Assembly (NCBI GenBank): GCA_028622995.1
Contig: JAJQJQ010000037.1
Coordinates: 186,001-250,000 of the forward strand
Source: Panagrolaimus kolymaensis
Lineage: Eukaryota; Nematoda; Chromadorea; Rhabditida; Panagrolaimidae
Length of the DNA: 64,000 bases
Direction of reading: 5' to 3'
A program made the translations under genes and the position numbers. The notes beneath the pieces are model-generated. The model worked only from the letters and a program-made list of their open reading frames with translations, searched no databases and was not told where the DNA came from. Numbering within the stretch: position 1 is the first letter of the stretch; each line of letters opens with the position of its first letter. Shown piece by piece: positions 11,901 through 26,759 of the stretch.

Positions 11901-14900
11901 TAACATAAAATAATTTTTTTAATTTTAAAAATTTTATGGATTCATAAACATATTTAAGAAGCTTTTAAAATGAAAGCCGTTCTGATTTTCTGTTAGCTTG
12001 AGGTCATTTGTTTCCGATAAAAAAGAAAAAACTTTAACTTAAAATAAATTTTTTAATTTTCAAAATTTTATGGATTCATAAACATATTTAAGAAGCTTTT
12101 AAAATGAAAGCCGTTCTGATTTTCTATTAGCTTGAAGTACTTTGTTACCGATACAAAAGAAAAAACTTTAACATAAAATAAATTTTTTAATTTTCAAAAT
12201 TTTATGGATTCATAAACATATTTAAGAAGCTTTTAAAATGAAAGCCGTTCTGATTTTCTGTAAGCTTGAGGTCGCTAGTTTCCGATAAAAATGAAAAAAG
12301 TATAACAAAAATAATTTTTTTAATTATCAAAATTTTATGGATTCATAAACATATTTAAGAAGCTTTTAAAATGAAAGCCGTTCTGATTTTCTGTTAGCTT
12401 GAGGTCGTTTGTTACCGATAAAAAAGAAAAAACTTTAAAATAAAATAATTTTTTTAATTTTCAAAATTTTATGGATTCATAAACATATTTAAGAAGCTTT
12501 TAAAATGAAAGCCGTTCTGATTTTCTGTTAGCTTGAGGTCGTTTGTTACCGATAAAAAAGAAAAAACTTTAATATAAAATAATTTTTTTTAATTTTCAAA
12601 ATTTTATGGATTCATAAACATATTTAAGAAGCTTTTAAAATGAAAGCCGTTCTGATTTTCTGTAAGCTTGAGGTCGCTAGTTTCCGATAAAAATGAAAAA
12701 ACTTTAACATAAAATAATTTTTTTTAATTTTCAAAATTTTATGGATTCATAAACATATTTAAGAAGCTTTTAAAATGAAAGCCGTTCTGATTTTCTGTAA
12801 GCTTGAGGTCGCTAGTTTCCGATAAAAATGAAAAAAGTATAACAAAAATAATTTTTTTTAATTTTCAAAATTTTATGGATTCATAAACATATTTAAGAAG
12901 CTTTTAAAATGAAAGCCGTTCTGATTTTCTGTAAGCTTGAGGTCGCTAGTTTCCGATAAAAATGAAAAAAGTATAACAAAAATAATTTTTTTAATTATCA
13001 AAATTTTATGGATTCATAAACATATTTAAGAAGCTTTTAAAATGAAAGCCGTTCTGATTTTCTGTTAGCTTGAGGTCGTTTGTTACCGATAAAAAAGAAA
13101 AAACTTTAAAATAAAATAATTTTTTTAATTTTCAAAATTTTATGGATTCATAAACATATTTAAGAAGCTTTTAAAATGAAAGCCGTTCTGATTTTCTGTT
13201 AGCTTGAGGTCGTTTGTTACCGATAAAAAAGAAAAAACTTTAACATAAAATAATTTTTTTAATTTTCAAAATTTTATGGATTCATAAACATATTTAAGAA
13301 GCTTTTAAAATGAAAGCCGTTCTGATTTTCTGTTAGCTTGAGGTCGTTTGTTACCGATAAAAAAGAAAATACTTTAACATAAAATAATTTATTTTAATTT
13401 TCAAAATTTTATGGATTCATAAACATATTTAAGAAGCTTTTAAAATGAAAGCCTTTCTGATTTTCTGTTAGATTGAGGTCGTTTGTTACCGATAAAAAAG
13501 AAAATACTTTAACATAAAATAATTTATTTTAATTTTCAAAATTTTATGGATTCATAAACATATTTAAGAAGCTTTTAAAATGAAAGCCTTTCTGATTTTC
13601 TGTTAGATTGAGGTCGTTTGTTACCGATAAAAAAGAAAAAACTTTAACATAAAATAAATTTTTTAATTTTCAAAATTTTATGGATTCATAAACATATTTA
13701 AGAAGCTTTTAAAATGAAAGCCGTTCTGATTTTCTATTAGCTTGAAGTACTTTGTTACCGATACAAAAGAAAAAACTTTAACATAAAATAAATTTTTTAA
13801 TTTTCAAAATTTTATGGATTCATAAACATATTTAAGAAGCTTTTAAAATGAAAGCCGTTCTGATTTTCTGTAAGCTTGAGGTCGCTAGTTTCCGATAAAA
13901 ATGAAAAAAGTATAACAAAAATAATTTTTTTAATTATCAAAATTTTATGGATTCATAAACATATTTAAGAAGCTTTTAAAATGAAAGCCGTTCTGATTTT
14001 CTGTAAGCTTGAGGTCGCTAGTTTCCGATAAAAATGAAAAAAGTATAACAAAAATAATTTTTTTAATTATCAAAATTTTATGGATTCATAAACATATTTA
14101 AGAAGCTTTTAAAATGAAAGCCGTTCTGATTTTCTGTTAGCTTGAGGTCGTTTGTTACCGATAAAAAAGAAAAAACTTTAAAATAAAATAATTTTTTTAA
14201 TTTTCAAAATTTTATGGATTCATAAACATATTTAAGAAGCTTTTAAAATGAAAGCCGTTCTGATTTTCTGTTAGCTTGAGGTCGTTTGTTACCGATAAAA
14301 AAGAAAAAACTTTAACATAAAATAATTTTTTTAATTTTCAAAATTTTATGGATTCATAAACATATTTAAGAAGCTTTTAAAATGAAAGCCGTTCTGATTT
14401 TCTGTTAGCTTGAGGTCGTTTGTTACCGATAAAAAAGAAAATACTTTAACATAAAATAATTTTTTTTAATTTTCAAAATTTTATGGATTCATAAACATAT
14501 TTAAGAAGCTTTTAAAATGAAAGCCTTTCTGATTTTCTGTTAGATTGAGGTCGTTTGTTACCGATAAAAAAGAAAAAACTTTAACATAAAATAATTTTTT
14601 TAATTTTCAAAATTTTATGGATTCATAAACATATTTAAGAAGCTTTTAAAATGAAAGCCGTTCTGATTTTCTGTAAGCTTGAGGTCGCTAGTTTCCGATA
14701 AAAAAGAAAAAACTTTAACATAAAATAATTTTTTTAATATTAAAATTTTATGGATTCATAAACATATTTAAGAAGCTTTTAAAATGAAAGCAGTTCTGAT
14801 TTTCTGTTAGCTTGAGGTCGTTTGTTACCGATAAAAAAGAAAAAACTTTAACATAAAATAATTTTTTTAATTTTCAAAATTTTATGGATTCATAAACAAA

Positions 14901-16213
14901 TTTAAGAAGCTTTTAAAATGAAAGCCGTTCTGATTTTCTGTTAGCTTGAGGTCATTTGTTTCCGATAAAAAAGAAAAAACTTTAACATAAAATAAATTTT
15001 TTAATTTTCAAAATTTTATGGATTCATAAACATATTTAAGAAGCTTTTAAAATGAAAGCCGTTCTAATTTTCTGTTAGCTTGAGGTCGTTTGTTACCGAT
15101 AAAAAAGAAAAAACTTTAACATAAAATAATTTTTTTAATTTTCAAAATTTTATGGATTCATAAACATATTTAAGAAGCTTTTAAAATGAAAGCCGTTCTA
15201 ATTTTCTGTTAGCTTGAGGTCGTTTGTGACCGATAAAAAAGAAAAAACTTTAACATAAAATAATTTTTTTAATTTTAAAATTTTATGGATTCATAAACAT
15301 ATTTAAGAAGCTTTTAAAAGGAAAGCCGTTCTGATTTTCTGTAAGCTTGAGGTCGCTAGTTTCCGATAAAAAAGAAAAAACTTTAACATAAAATAATTTT
15401 TTTAATATTAAAATTTTATGGATTCATAAACATATTTAAGAAGTTTTTAAAATGAAAGCCGTTCTGATTTTCTGTTAGGTTGAGGTCGTTTGTTACCGAT
15501 AAAAAAGAAAAAACTTTAACATAAAATAAATTTTTTAATTTTCAAAATTTTATGGATTCATAAACATATTTAAGAAGCTTTTAAAATGAAAGCAGTTCTG
15601 ATTTTCTGTTAGCTTGAGGTCGTTTGTTACCGATAAAAAAGAAAAAACTTTAACATAAAATAATTTTTTTAATTTTCAAAATTTTATGGATTCATAAACA
15701 AATTTAAGAAGCTTTTAAAATGAAAGCCGTTCTGATTTTCTGTTAGCTTGAGGTCATTTGTTTCCGATAAAAAAGAAAAAACTTTAACATAAAATAAATT
15801 TTTTAATTTTCAAAATTTTATGGTTTCATAAACATATTTAAGAAGCTTTTAAAATGAAAGCCGTTCTGATTTTCTGTAAGCTTGAGGTCGCTTGTTTCCG
15901 ATAAAAAAGAAAAAACTTTAACATAAAATAAATCTTTTAATTTTCAAAATTTTATGGATTCATAAACATATTTAAGAAGCTTTTAAAATGGAAGCCGTTC
16001 TGATTTTCTGTTAGCTTGAGGTCGTTTGTGACCGATAAAAAAGAAAAAACTTTAACATAAAATAATTTTTTTAATTTTCAAAATTTTATGGATTCATAAA
16101 CATATTTAAGAAGCTTTTAAAATGAAAGCCGTTCTGATTTTCTGTTAGCTTGAGGTCGTTTGTTACCGATAAAAAAGAAAAAACTTAAACATAAAATAAT
16201 TTTTTTAATTTTA

Positions 16214-19200
16214 AAAATTTTATGGATTCATAAACATATTTAAGAAGCTTTTAAAATGAAAGCAGTTCTGATTTTCTGTTAGCTTGAGGTCGTTTGTTAC
16301 CGATAAAAAAGAAAAAACTTTAACATAAAATAATCTTTTTAATTTTCAAAATTTTATGGATTCATAAACAAATTTAAGAAGCTTTTAAAATGAAAGCCGT
16401 TCTGATTTTCTGTTAGCTTGAGGTCATTTGTTTTCGATAAAAAAGAAAAAACTTTAACATAAAATAAATTTTTTAATTTTCAAAATTTTATGGATTCATA
16501 AACATATTTAAGAAGCTTTTAAAATGAAAGCCGTTCTGATTTTCTGTTAGCTTGAGGTCGTTTGTTACCGATAAAAAAGAAAAAACTTTAACATAAAATA
16601 ATTTTTTTAATTTTAAAATTTTATGGATTCATAAACATATTTAAGAAGCTTTTAAAATGAAAGCCGTTCTAATTTTCTGTTAGCTTGAGGTCGTTTGTTA
16701 CCGATAAAAAAGAAAAAACTTTAACATAAAATAATTTTTTTAATTTTCAAAATTTTATGGATTCATAAACATATTTAAGAAGCTTTTAAAATGAAAGCCG
16801 TTCTGATTTTCTGTTAGCTTGAGGTCGTTTGTTAACGCTAAAAAAGAAAAAACTTTAACATAAAATAAATTTTTTAATTTTAAAAATTTTATGGATTCAT
16901 AAACATATTTAAGAAGCTTTTAAAATGAAAGCCGTTCTGATTTTCTGTTAGCTTGAGGTCGTTTGTTACCGATAAAAAAGAAAAAACTTTAATATAAAAT
17001 AATTTTTTTTAATTTTCAAAATTTTATGGATTCATAAACATATTTAAGAAGCTTTTAAAATGAAAGCCGTTCTGATTTTCTGTTAGCTTGAGGTCGTTTG
17101 TTACCGATAAAAAAGAAAAAACTTTAACATAAAATAATTTTTTTAATTTTCAAAATTTTATGGATTCATAAACATATTTAAGAAGCTTTTAAAATGAAAG
17201 CCGTTCTGATTTTCTGTTAGCTTGAGGTCGTTTGTTACCGATAAAAAAGAAAAAACTTTAACATAAAATAATTTTTTTTAATTTTCAAAATTTTATGGAT
17301 TCATAAACATATTTAAGAAGCTTTTAAAATGAAAGCCGTTCTGATTTTCTGTTAGCTTGAGGTCGTTTGTTACCGATAAAAAAGAAAAAACTTTAATATA
17401 AAATAATTTTTTTTAATTTTCAAAATTTTATGGATTCATAAACATATTTAAGAAGCTTTTAAAATGAAAGCCGTTCTGATTTTCTGTTAGCTTGAGGTCG
17501 TTTGTTACCGATAAAAAAGAAAAAACTTTAACATAAAATAATTTTTTTAATTTTCAAAATTTTATGGATTCCTAAACATATTTAAGAAGCTTTTAAAATG
17601 AAAGCCGTTCTGATTTTCTGTTAGCTTGAGGTCGTTTGTTACCGATAAAAAAGAAAAAACTTTAACATAAAATAATTTTTTTAATTTTCAAAATTTTATG
17701 GATTCATAAACATATTTAAGAAGCTTTTAAAATGAAAGCCGTTCTGATTTTCTGTTAGCTTGAGGTCGTTTGTTACCGATAAAAAAGAAAAAACTTTAAC
17801 ATAAAATAATTTTTTTAATTTTAAAAATTTTATGGATTCATAAACATATTTAAGAAGCTTTTAAAATGAAAGCAGTTCTGATTTTCTGTTAGCTTGAGGT
17901 CGTTTGTTACCGATAAAAAAGAAAAAACTTTAACATAAAATAATTTTTTTAATTTTCAAAATTTTATGGATTCATAAACAAATTTAAGAAGCTTTTAAAA
18001 TGAAAGCCGTTCTGATTTTCTGTTAGCTTGAGGTCGTTTGTTACCGATAAAAAAGAAAAAACTTTAACATAAAATAATTTTTTTAATTTTCAAAATTTTA
18101 TGGATTCATAAACATATTTAAGAAGCTTTTAAAATGAAAGCCGTTCTGATTTTCTGTTAGCTTGAGGTCGTTTGTTACCGATAAAAAAGAAAATACTTTA
18201 ACATAAAATAATTTTTTTTAATTTTCAAAATTTTATGGATTCATAAACATATTTAAGAAGCTTTTAAAATGAAAGCCGTTCTGATTTTCAGTTAGCTTGA
18301 GGTCGTTTGTTACCGATAAAAAAGAAAAAACTTTAACATAAAATAATTTTTTTAATTTTCAAAATTTTATGGATTCCTAAACATATTTAAGAAGCTTTTA
18401 AAATGAAAGCCGTTCTGATTTTCTGTTAGCTTGAGGTCGTTTGTTACCGATAAAAAAGAAAAAACTTTAACATAAAATAATTTTTTTAATTTTCAAAATT
18501 TTATGGATTCATAAACATATTTAAGAAGCTTTTAAAATGAAAGCCGTTCTGATTTTCTGTTAGCTTGAGGTCGTTTGTTACCGATAAAAAAGAAAAAACT
18601 TTAACATAAAATAATTTTTTTAATTTTAAAAATTTTATGGATTCATAAACATATTTAAGAAGCTTTTAAAATGAAAGCAGTTCTGATTTTCTGTTAGCTT
18701 GAGGTCGTTTGTTACCGATAAAAAAGAAAAAACTTTAACATAAAATAATTTTTTTAATTTTCAAAATTTTATGGATTCATAAACAAATTTAAGAAGCTTT
18801 TAAAATGAAAGCCGTTCTGATTTTCTGTTAGCTTGAGGTCATTTGTTTCCGATAAAAAAGAAAAAACTTTAACATAAAATAAATTTTTTAATTTTCAAAA
18901 TTTTATGGATTCATAAACATATTTAAGAAGCTTTTAAAATGAAAGCCGTTCTAATTTTCTGTTAGCTTGAGGTCGTTTGTTACCGATAAAAAAGAAAAAA
19001 CTTTAACATAAAATAATTTTTTTAATTTTAAAAATTTTATGGATTCATAAACATATTTAAGAAGCTTTTAAAATGAAAGCCGTTCTGATTTTCTGTTAGC
19101 TTGAGGTCATTTGTTTCCGATAAAAAAGAAAAAACTTTAACTTAAAATAAATTTTTTAATTTTCAAAATTTTATGGATTCATAAACATATTTAAGAAGCT

Positions 19201-22200
19201 TTTAAAATGAAAGCAGTTCTGATTTTCTGTTAGCTTGAGGTCGTTTGTTACCGATAAAAAAGAAAAAACTTTAACATAAAATAATCTTTTTAATTTTCAA
19301 AATTTTATGGATTCATAAACAAATTTAAGAAGCTTTTAAAATGAAAGCCGTTCTGATTTTCTGTTAGCTTGAGGTCATTTGTTTTCGATAAAAAAGAAAA
19401 AACTTTAACATAAAATAAATTTTTTAATTTTCAAAATTTTATGGATTCATAAACATATTTAAGAAGCTTTTAAAATGAAAGCCGTTCTGATTTTCTGTTA
19501 GCTTGAGGTCGTTTGTTACCGATAAAAAAGAAAAAACTTTAACATAAAATAATTTTTTTAATTTTAAAATTTTATGGATTCATAAACATATTTAAGAAGC
19601 TTTTAAAATGAAAGCCGTTCTAATTTTCTGTTAGCTTGAGGTCGTTTGTTACCGATAAAAAAGAAAAAACTTTAACATAAAATAATTTTTTTAATTTTCA
19701 AAATTTTATGGATTCATAAACATATTTAAGAAGCTTTTAAAATGAAAGCCGTTCTGATTTTCTGTTAGCTTGAGGTCGTTTGTTAACGCTAAAAAAGAAA
19801 AAACTTTAACATAAAATAAATTTTTTAATTTTAAAAATTTTATGGATTCATAAACATATTTAAGAAGCTTTTAAAATGAAAGCCGTTCTGATTTTCTGTT
19901 AGCTTGAGGTCGTTTGTTACCGATAAAAAAGAAAAAACTTTAATATAAAATAATTTTTTTTAATTTTCAAAATTTTATGGATTCATAAACATATTTAAGA
20001 AGCTTTTAAAATGAAAGCCGTTCTGATTTTCTGTTAGCTTGAGGTCGTTTGTTACCGATAAAAAAGAAAAAACTTTAACATAAAATAATTTTTTTAATTT
20101 TCAAAATTTTATGGATTCATAAACATATTTAAGAAGCTTTTAAAATGAAAGCCGTTCTGATTTTCTGTTAGCTTGAGGTCGTTTGTTACCGATAAAAAAG
20201 AAAAAACTTTAACATAAAATAATTTTTTTTAATTTTCAAAATTTTATGGATTCATAAACATATTTAAGAAGCTTTTAAAATGAAAGCCGTTCTGATTTTC
20301 TGTTAGCTTGAGGTCGTTTGTTACCGATAAAAAAGAAAAAACTTTAATATAAAATAATTTTTTTTAATTTTCAAAATTTTATGGATTCATAAACATATTT
20401 AAGAAGCTTTTAAAATGAAAGCCGTTCTGATTTTCTGTTAGCTTGAGGTCGTTTGTTACCGATAAAAAAGAAAAAACTTTAACATAAAATAATTTTTTTA
20501 ATTTTCAAAATTTTATGGATTCCTAAACATATTTAAGAAGCTTTTAAAATGAAAGCCGTTCTGATTTTCTGTTAGCTTGAGGTCGTTTGTTACCGATAAA
20601 AAAGAAAAAACTTTAACATAAAATAATTTTTTTAATTTTCAAAATTTTATGGATTCATAAACATATTTAAGAAGCTTTTAAAATGAAAGCCGTTCTGATT
20701 TTCTGTTAGCTTGAGGTCGTTTGTTACCGATAAAAAAGAAAAAACTTTAACATAAAATAATTTTTTTAATTTTAAAAATTTTATGGATTCATAAACATAT
20801 TTAAGAAGCTTTTAAAATGAAAGCAGTTCTGATTTTCTGTTAGCTTGAGGTCGTTTGTTACCGATAAAAAAGAAAAAACTTTAACATAAAATAATTTTTT
20901 TAATTTTCAAAATTTTATGGATTCATAAACAAATTTAAGAAGCTTTTAAAATGAAAGCCGTTCTGATTTTCTGTTAGCTTGAGGTCGTTTGTTACCGATA
21001 AAAAAGAAAAAACTTTAACATAAAATAATTTTTTTAATTTTCAAAATTTTATGGATTCATAAACATATTTAAGAAGCTTTTAAAATGAAAGCCGTTCTGA
21101 TTTTCTGTTAGCTTGAGGTCGTTTGTTACCGATAAAAAAGAAAATACTTTAACATAAAATAATTTTTTTTAATTTTCAAAATTTTATGGATTCATAAACA
21201 TATTTAAGAAGCTTTTAAAATGAAAGCCGTTCTGATTTTCAGTTAGCTTGAGGTCGTTTGTTACCGATAAAAAAGAAAAAACTTTAACATAAAATAATTT
21301 TTTTAATTTTCAAAATTTTATGGATTCCTAAACATATTTAAGAAGCTTTTAAAATGAAAGCCGTTCTGATTTTCTGTTAGCTTGAGGTCGTTTGTTACCG
21401 ATAAAAAAGAAAAAACTTTAACATAAAATAATTTTTTTAATTTTCAAAATTTTATGGATTCATAAACATATTTAAGAAGCTTTTAAAATGAAAGCCGTTC
21501 TGATTTTCTGTTAGCTTGAGGTCGTTTGTTACCGATAAAAAAGAAAAAACTTTAACATAAAATAATTTTTTTAATTTTAAAAATTTTATGGATTCATAAA
21601 CATATTTAAGAAGCTTTTAAAATGAAAGCAGTTCTGATTTTCTGTTAGCTTGAGGTCGTTTGTTACCGATAAAAAAGAAAAAACTTTAACATAAAATAAT
21701 TTTTTTAATTTTCAAAATTTTATGGATTCATAAACAAATTTAAGAAGCTTTTAAAATGAAAGCCGTTCTGATTTTCTGTTAGCTTGAGGTCATTTGTTTC
21801 CGATAAAAAAGAAAAAACTTTAACATAAAATAAATTTTTTAATTTTCAAAATTTTATGGATTCATAAACATATTTAAGAAGCTTTTAAAATGAAAGCCGT
21901 TCTAATTTTCTGTTAGCTTGAGGTCGTTTGTTACCGATAAAAAAGAAAAAACTTTAACATAAAATAATTTTTTTAATTTTAAAAATTTTATGGATTCATA
22001 AACATATTTAAGAAGCTTTTAAAATGAAAGCCGTTCTGATTTTCTGTTAGCTTGAGGTCATTTGTTTCCGATAAAAAAGAAAAAACTTTAACTTAAAATA
22101 AATTTTTTAATTTTCAAAATTTTATGGATTCATAAACATATTTAAGAAGCTTTTAAAATGAAAGCAGTTCTGATTTTCTGTTAGCTTGAGGTCGTTTGTT

Positions 22201-24260
22201 ACCGATAAAAAAGAAAAAACTTTAACATAAAATAATCTTTTTAATTTTCAAAATTTTATGGATTCATAAACAAATTTAAGAAGCTTTTAAAATGAAAGCC
22301 GTTCTGATTTTCTGTTAGCTTGAGGTCATTTGTTTTCGATAAAAAAGAAAAAACTTTAACATAAAATAAATTTTTTAATTTTCAAAATTTTATGGATTCA
22401 TAAACATATTTAAGAAGCTTTTAAAATGAAAGCCGTTCTGATTTTCTGTTAGCTTGAGGTCGTTTGTTACCGATAAAAAAGAAAAAACTTTAACATAAAA
22501 TAATTTTTTTAATTTTAAAATTTTATGGATTCATAAACATATTTAAGAAGCTTTTAAAATGAAAGCCGTTCTAATTTTCTGTTAGCTTGAGGTCGTTTGT
22601 TACCGATAAAAAAGAAAAAACTTTAACATAAAATAATTTTTTTAATTTTCAAAATTTTATGGATTCATAAACATATTTAAGAAGCTTTTAAAATGAAAGC
22701 CGTTCTGATTTTCTGTTAGCTTGAGGTCGTTTGTTAACGATAAAAAAGAAAAAACTTTAACATAAAATAAATTTTTTAATTTTAAAAATTTTATGGATTC
22801 ATAAACATATTTAAGAAGCTTTTAAAATGAAAGCCGTTCTGATTTTCTGTTAGCTTGAGGTCGTTTGTTACCGATAAAAAAGAAAAAACTTTAATATAAA
22901 ATAATTTTTTTTAATTTTCAAAATTTTATGGATTCATAAACATATTTAAGAAGCTTTTAAAATGAAAGCCGTTCTGATTTTCTGTTAGCTTGAGGTCGTT
23001 TGTTACCGATAAAAAAGAAAAAACTTTAACATAAAATAATTTTTTTAATTTTCAAAATTTTATGGATTCATAAACATATTTAAGAAGCTTTTAAAATGAA
23101 AGCCGTTCTGATTTTCTGTTAGCTTGAGGTCGTTTGTTACCGATAAAAAAGAAAATACTTTAACATAAAATAATTTTTTTTAATTTTCAAAATTTTATGG
23201 ATTCATAAACATATTTAAGAAGCTTTTAAAATGAAAGCCGTTCTGATTTTCTGTTAGCTTGAGGTCGTTTGTTACCGATAAAAAAGAAAAAACTTTAACA
23301 TAAAATAATTTTTTTAATTTTCAAAATTTTATGGATTCCTAAACATATTTAAGAAGCTTTTAAAATGAAAGCCGTTCTGATTTTCTGTTAGCTTGAGGTC
23401 GTTTGTTACCGATAAAAAAGAAAAAACTTTAACATAAAATAATTTTTTTAATTTTCAAAATTTTATGGATTCATAAACATATTTAAGAAGCTTTTAAAAT
23501 GAAAGCCGTTCTGATTTTCTGTTAGCTTGAGGTCGTTTGTTACCGATAAAAAAGAAAAAACTTTAACATAAAATAATTTTTTTAATTTTAAAAATTTTAT
23601 GGATTCATAAACATATTTAAGAAGCTTTTAAAATGAAAGCAGTTCTGATTTTCTGTTAGCTTGAGGTCGTTTGTTACCGATAAAAAAGAAAAAACTTTAA
23701 CATAAAATAATTTTTTTAATTTTCAAAATTTTATGGATTCATAAACAAATTTAAGAAGCTTTTAAAATGAAAGCCGTTCTGATTTTCTGTTAGCTTGAGG
23801 TCGTTTGTTACCGATAAAAAAGAAAAAACTTTAACATAAAATAATTTTTTTAATTTTCAAAATTTTATGGATTCATAAACATATTTAAGAAGCTTTTAAA
23901 ATGAAAGCCGTTCTGATTTTCTGTTAGCTTGAGGTCGTTTGTTACCGATAAAAAAGAAAATACTTTAACATAAAATAATTTTTTTTAATTTTCAAAATTT
24001 TATGGATTCATAAACATATTTAAGAAGCTTTTAAAATGAAAGCCGTTCTGATTTTCAGTTAGCTTGAGGTCGTTTGTTACCGATAAAAAAGAAAAAACTT
24101 TAACATAAAATAATTTTTTTAATTTTCAAAATTTTATGGATTCCTAAACATATTTAAGAAGCTTTTAAAATGAAAGCCGTTCTGATTTTCTGTTAGCTTG
24201 AGGTCATTTGTTTCCGATAAAAAAGAAAAAACTTTAACTTAAAATAAATTTTTTAATTTT
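16214..24260. repeat. 22-mer higher-order repeat, 2951-bp period, about 2.7 copies
   Basis: Rare markers recur at an exact offset of 2951 bp: gcagttctg at 16261, 19212, 22163; gttttcgat (ttttcg at 16431, 19382, 22333); gttaac at 16831, 19782, 22733; and gattttcagttag (c at 18289, 21240). The unit is 22 monomers. Approximate copies are 16214-19164, 19165-22115 and a shortened third from 22116 to about 24260. In the third copy the gattttcag marker comes 135 bp early (24056), so one monomer is missing there, and gttaacgcta has become gttaacgata. I did not align the copies base by base. Confidence 0.85.
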
Positions 24261-25270
24261 CAAAATTTTATGGATTCATAAACATATTTAAGAAGCTTTT
24301 AAAATGAAAGCCGTTCTGATTTTCTATTAGCTTGAAGTACTTTGTTACCGATACAAAAGAAAAAACTTTAACATAAAATAAATTTTTTAATTTTCAAAAT
24401 TTTATGGATTCATAAACATATTTAAGAAGCTTTTAAAATGAAAGCCGTTCTGATTTTCTGTAAGCTTGAGGTCGCTAGTTTCCGATAAAAATGAAAAAAG
24501 TATAACAAAAATAATTTTTTTAATTATCAAAATTTTATGGATTCATAAACATATTTAAGAAGCTTTTAAAATGAAAGCCGTTCTGATTTTCTGTTAGCTT
24601 GAGGTCGTTTGTTACCGATAAAAAAGAAAAAACTTTAATATAAAATAATTTTTTTTAATTTTCAAAATTTTATGGATTCATAAACATATTTAAGAAGCTT
24701 TTAAAATGAAAGCCGTTCTGATTTTCTGTTAGCTTGAGGTCGTTTGTTACCGATAAAAAAGAAAAAACTTTAACATAAAATAATTTTTTTAATTTTCAAA
24801 ATTTTATGGATTCATAAACATATTTAAGAAGCTTTTAAAATGAAAGCCGTTCTGATTTTCTGTTAGCTTGAGGTCGTTTGTTACCGATAAAAAAGAAAAT
24901 ACTTTAACATAAAATAATTTTTTTTAATTTTCAAAATTTTATGGATTCATAAACATATTTAAGAAGCTTTTAAAATGAAAGCCGTTCTGATTTTCTGTTA
25001 GCTTGAGGTCGTTTGTTACCGATAAAAAAGAAAAAACTTTAACATAAAATAATTTTTTTAATTTTCAAAATTTTATGGATTCCTAAACATATTTAAGAAG
25101 CTTTTAAAATGAAAGCCGTTCTGATTTTCTGTTAGCTTGAGGTCGTTTGTTACCGATAAAAAAGAAAAAACTTTAACATAAAATAATTTTTTTAATTTTC
25201 AAAATTTTATGGATTCATAAACATATTTAAGAAGCTTTTAAAATGAAAGCCGTTCTGATTTTCTGTAAGC

Positions 25271-25359
25271 TTGAGGTCGCTAGTTTCCGATAAAAAAGAA
25301 AAAACTTTAACATATTTAAGAAGCTTTTAAAACGAAAGCCGTTCTGATTTTATGTAAGC
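25271..25359. repeat. 89-bp deletion-derived monomer (first copy)
   Basis: From ttgagg at 25271 to the next ttgagg at 25360 is 89 bp instead of 134. The missing 45 bp runs from one aacat (in ctttaacataaaa) to the next aacat (in cataaacatattt), leaving a single aacat at the join. Loss between two 5-bp direct repeats is the simplest origin (inference). The short unit keeps the A-tract, HindIII site, GCTTT/AAAGC inverted repeat and gccgttctg core, and loses the T7/aattttcaaaatttt/ggattc spacer. Confidence 0.85.
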
Positions 25360-26759
25360 TTGAGGTCGTTTGTTTCCGATAAAAAAGAAAAAACTTTAAC
25401 ATAAAATAATTTTTTTAATTTTCAAAATTTTATGGATTCATAAACATATTTAAGAAGCTTTTAAAACGAAAGCCGTTCTGATTTTCTGTAAGCTTGAGGT
25501 AGCTAGTTTCCGATAAAAAAGAAAAAACTTTAACATATTTAAGAAGCTTTTAAAACGAAAGCCGTTCTGATTTTATGTAAGCTTGAGGTCGTTTGTTTCC
25601 GATAAAAAAGAAAAAACTTTAACATAAAATAATTTTTTTAATTTTCAAAATTTTATGGATTCATAAACTTATTTAAGAAGCTTTTAAAACGAAAGCCGTT
25701 CTGATTTCCTGTTAGCTTGAGGTCGCTTGTTTCCGATAAAAAAGAAAAAAGTATAACAAAAATAATTTTTGTAATTTTCAAAATTTTATGGATTCATAAA
25801 CATATTTAAGAAGCTTTTAAAACGAAAGCCGTTCTGATTTTCTGTAAGCTTGAGGTCGCTAGTTTCCGTTAAAAAAGAAAAAACTTTAACATATTTAAGA
25901 AGCTTTTAAAACGAAAGCCGTTCTGATTTTCTGTAAGCTTGAGGTCGCTAGTTTCCGATAAAAAAGAAAAAACTTTAACATAAAATAATATTTTTAATTT
26001 TCAAAATTTTATGGATTCATAAACATATTTAAGAAGCTTTTAAAACGAAAGCCGTTCTGATTTTATGTAAGCTTGAGGTCGTTTGTTTCCGATAAAAAAG
26101 AAAAAACTTTAACATAAAATAATTTTTTTAATTTTAAAATTTTATGGATTCATAAACATATTTAAGAAGCTTTTAAAATGAAAGCCGTTCTAATTTTCTG
26201 TTAGCTTGAGGTCGTTTGTTACCGATAAAAAAGAAAAAACTTTAACATAAAATAATTTTTTTAATTTTCAAAATTTTATGGATTCATAAACATATTTAAG
26301 AAGCTTTTAAAATGAAAGCCGTTCTGATTTTCTGTTAGCTTGAGGTCGTTTGTTACCGATAAAAAAGAAAAAACTTTAACATAAAATAATTTTTTTAATT
26401 TTAAAAATTTTATGGATTCATAAACATATTTAAGAAGCTTTTAAAATGAAAGCAGTTCTGATTTTCTGTTAGCTTGAGGTCGTTTGTTACCGATAAAAAA
26501 GAAAAAACTTTAACATAAAATAATTTTTTTAATTTTCAAAATTTTATGGATTCATAAACAAATTTAAGAAGCTTTTAAAATGAAAGCCGTTCTGATTTTC
26601 TGTTAGCTTGAGGTCGTTTGTTAACGATAAAAAAGAAAAAACTTTAACATAAAATAATTTTTTTAATTTTAAAAATTTTATGGATTCATAAACATATTTA
26701 AGAAGCTTTTAAAATGAAAGCCGTTCTGATTTTCTGTTAGCTTGAGGTCATTTGTTTCC

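Larger units (their letters stand above)
3000..25260. repeat. Domain II: homogeneous 134-bp core array
   Basis: This is about 22 kb dominated by the standard 134-bp unit carrying gtcgtttgttacc. Minor variants recur: gtcatttgtttcc with acttaaaataaa; cttgaagtactttg with gatacaaaag; gtcgctagtttcc with aaaaatgaaaaaagtataac; ggattcctaaac; and aaacaaatttaag. No type C units and no 89-bp deletion units occur here. Recurrent variant order shows local higher-order organisation, listed separately. No gene is present. Confidence 0.85.
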
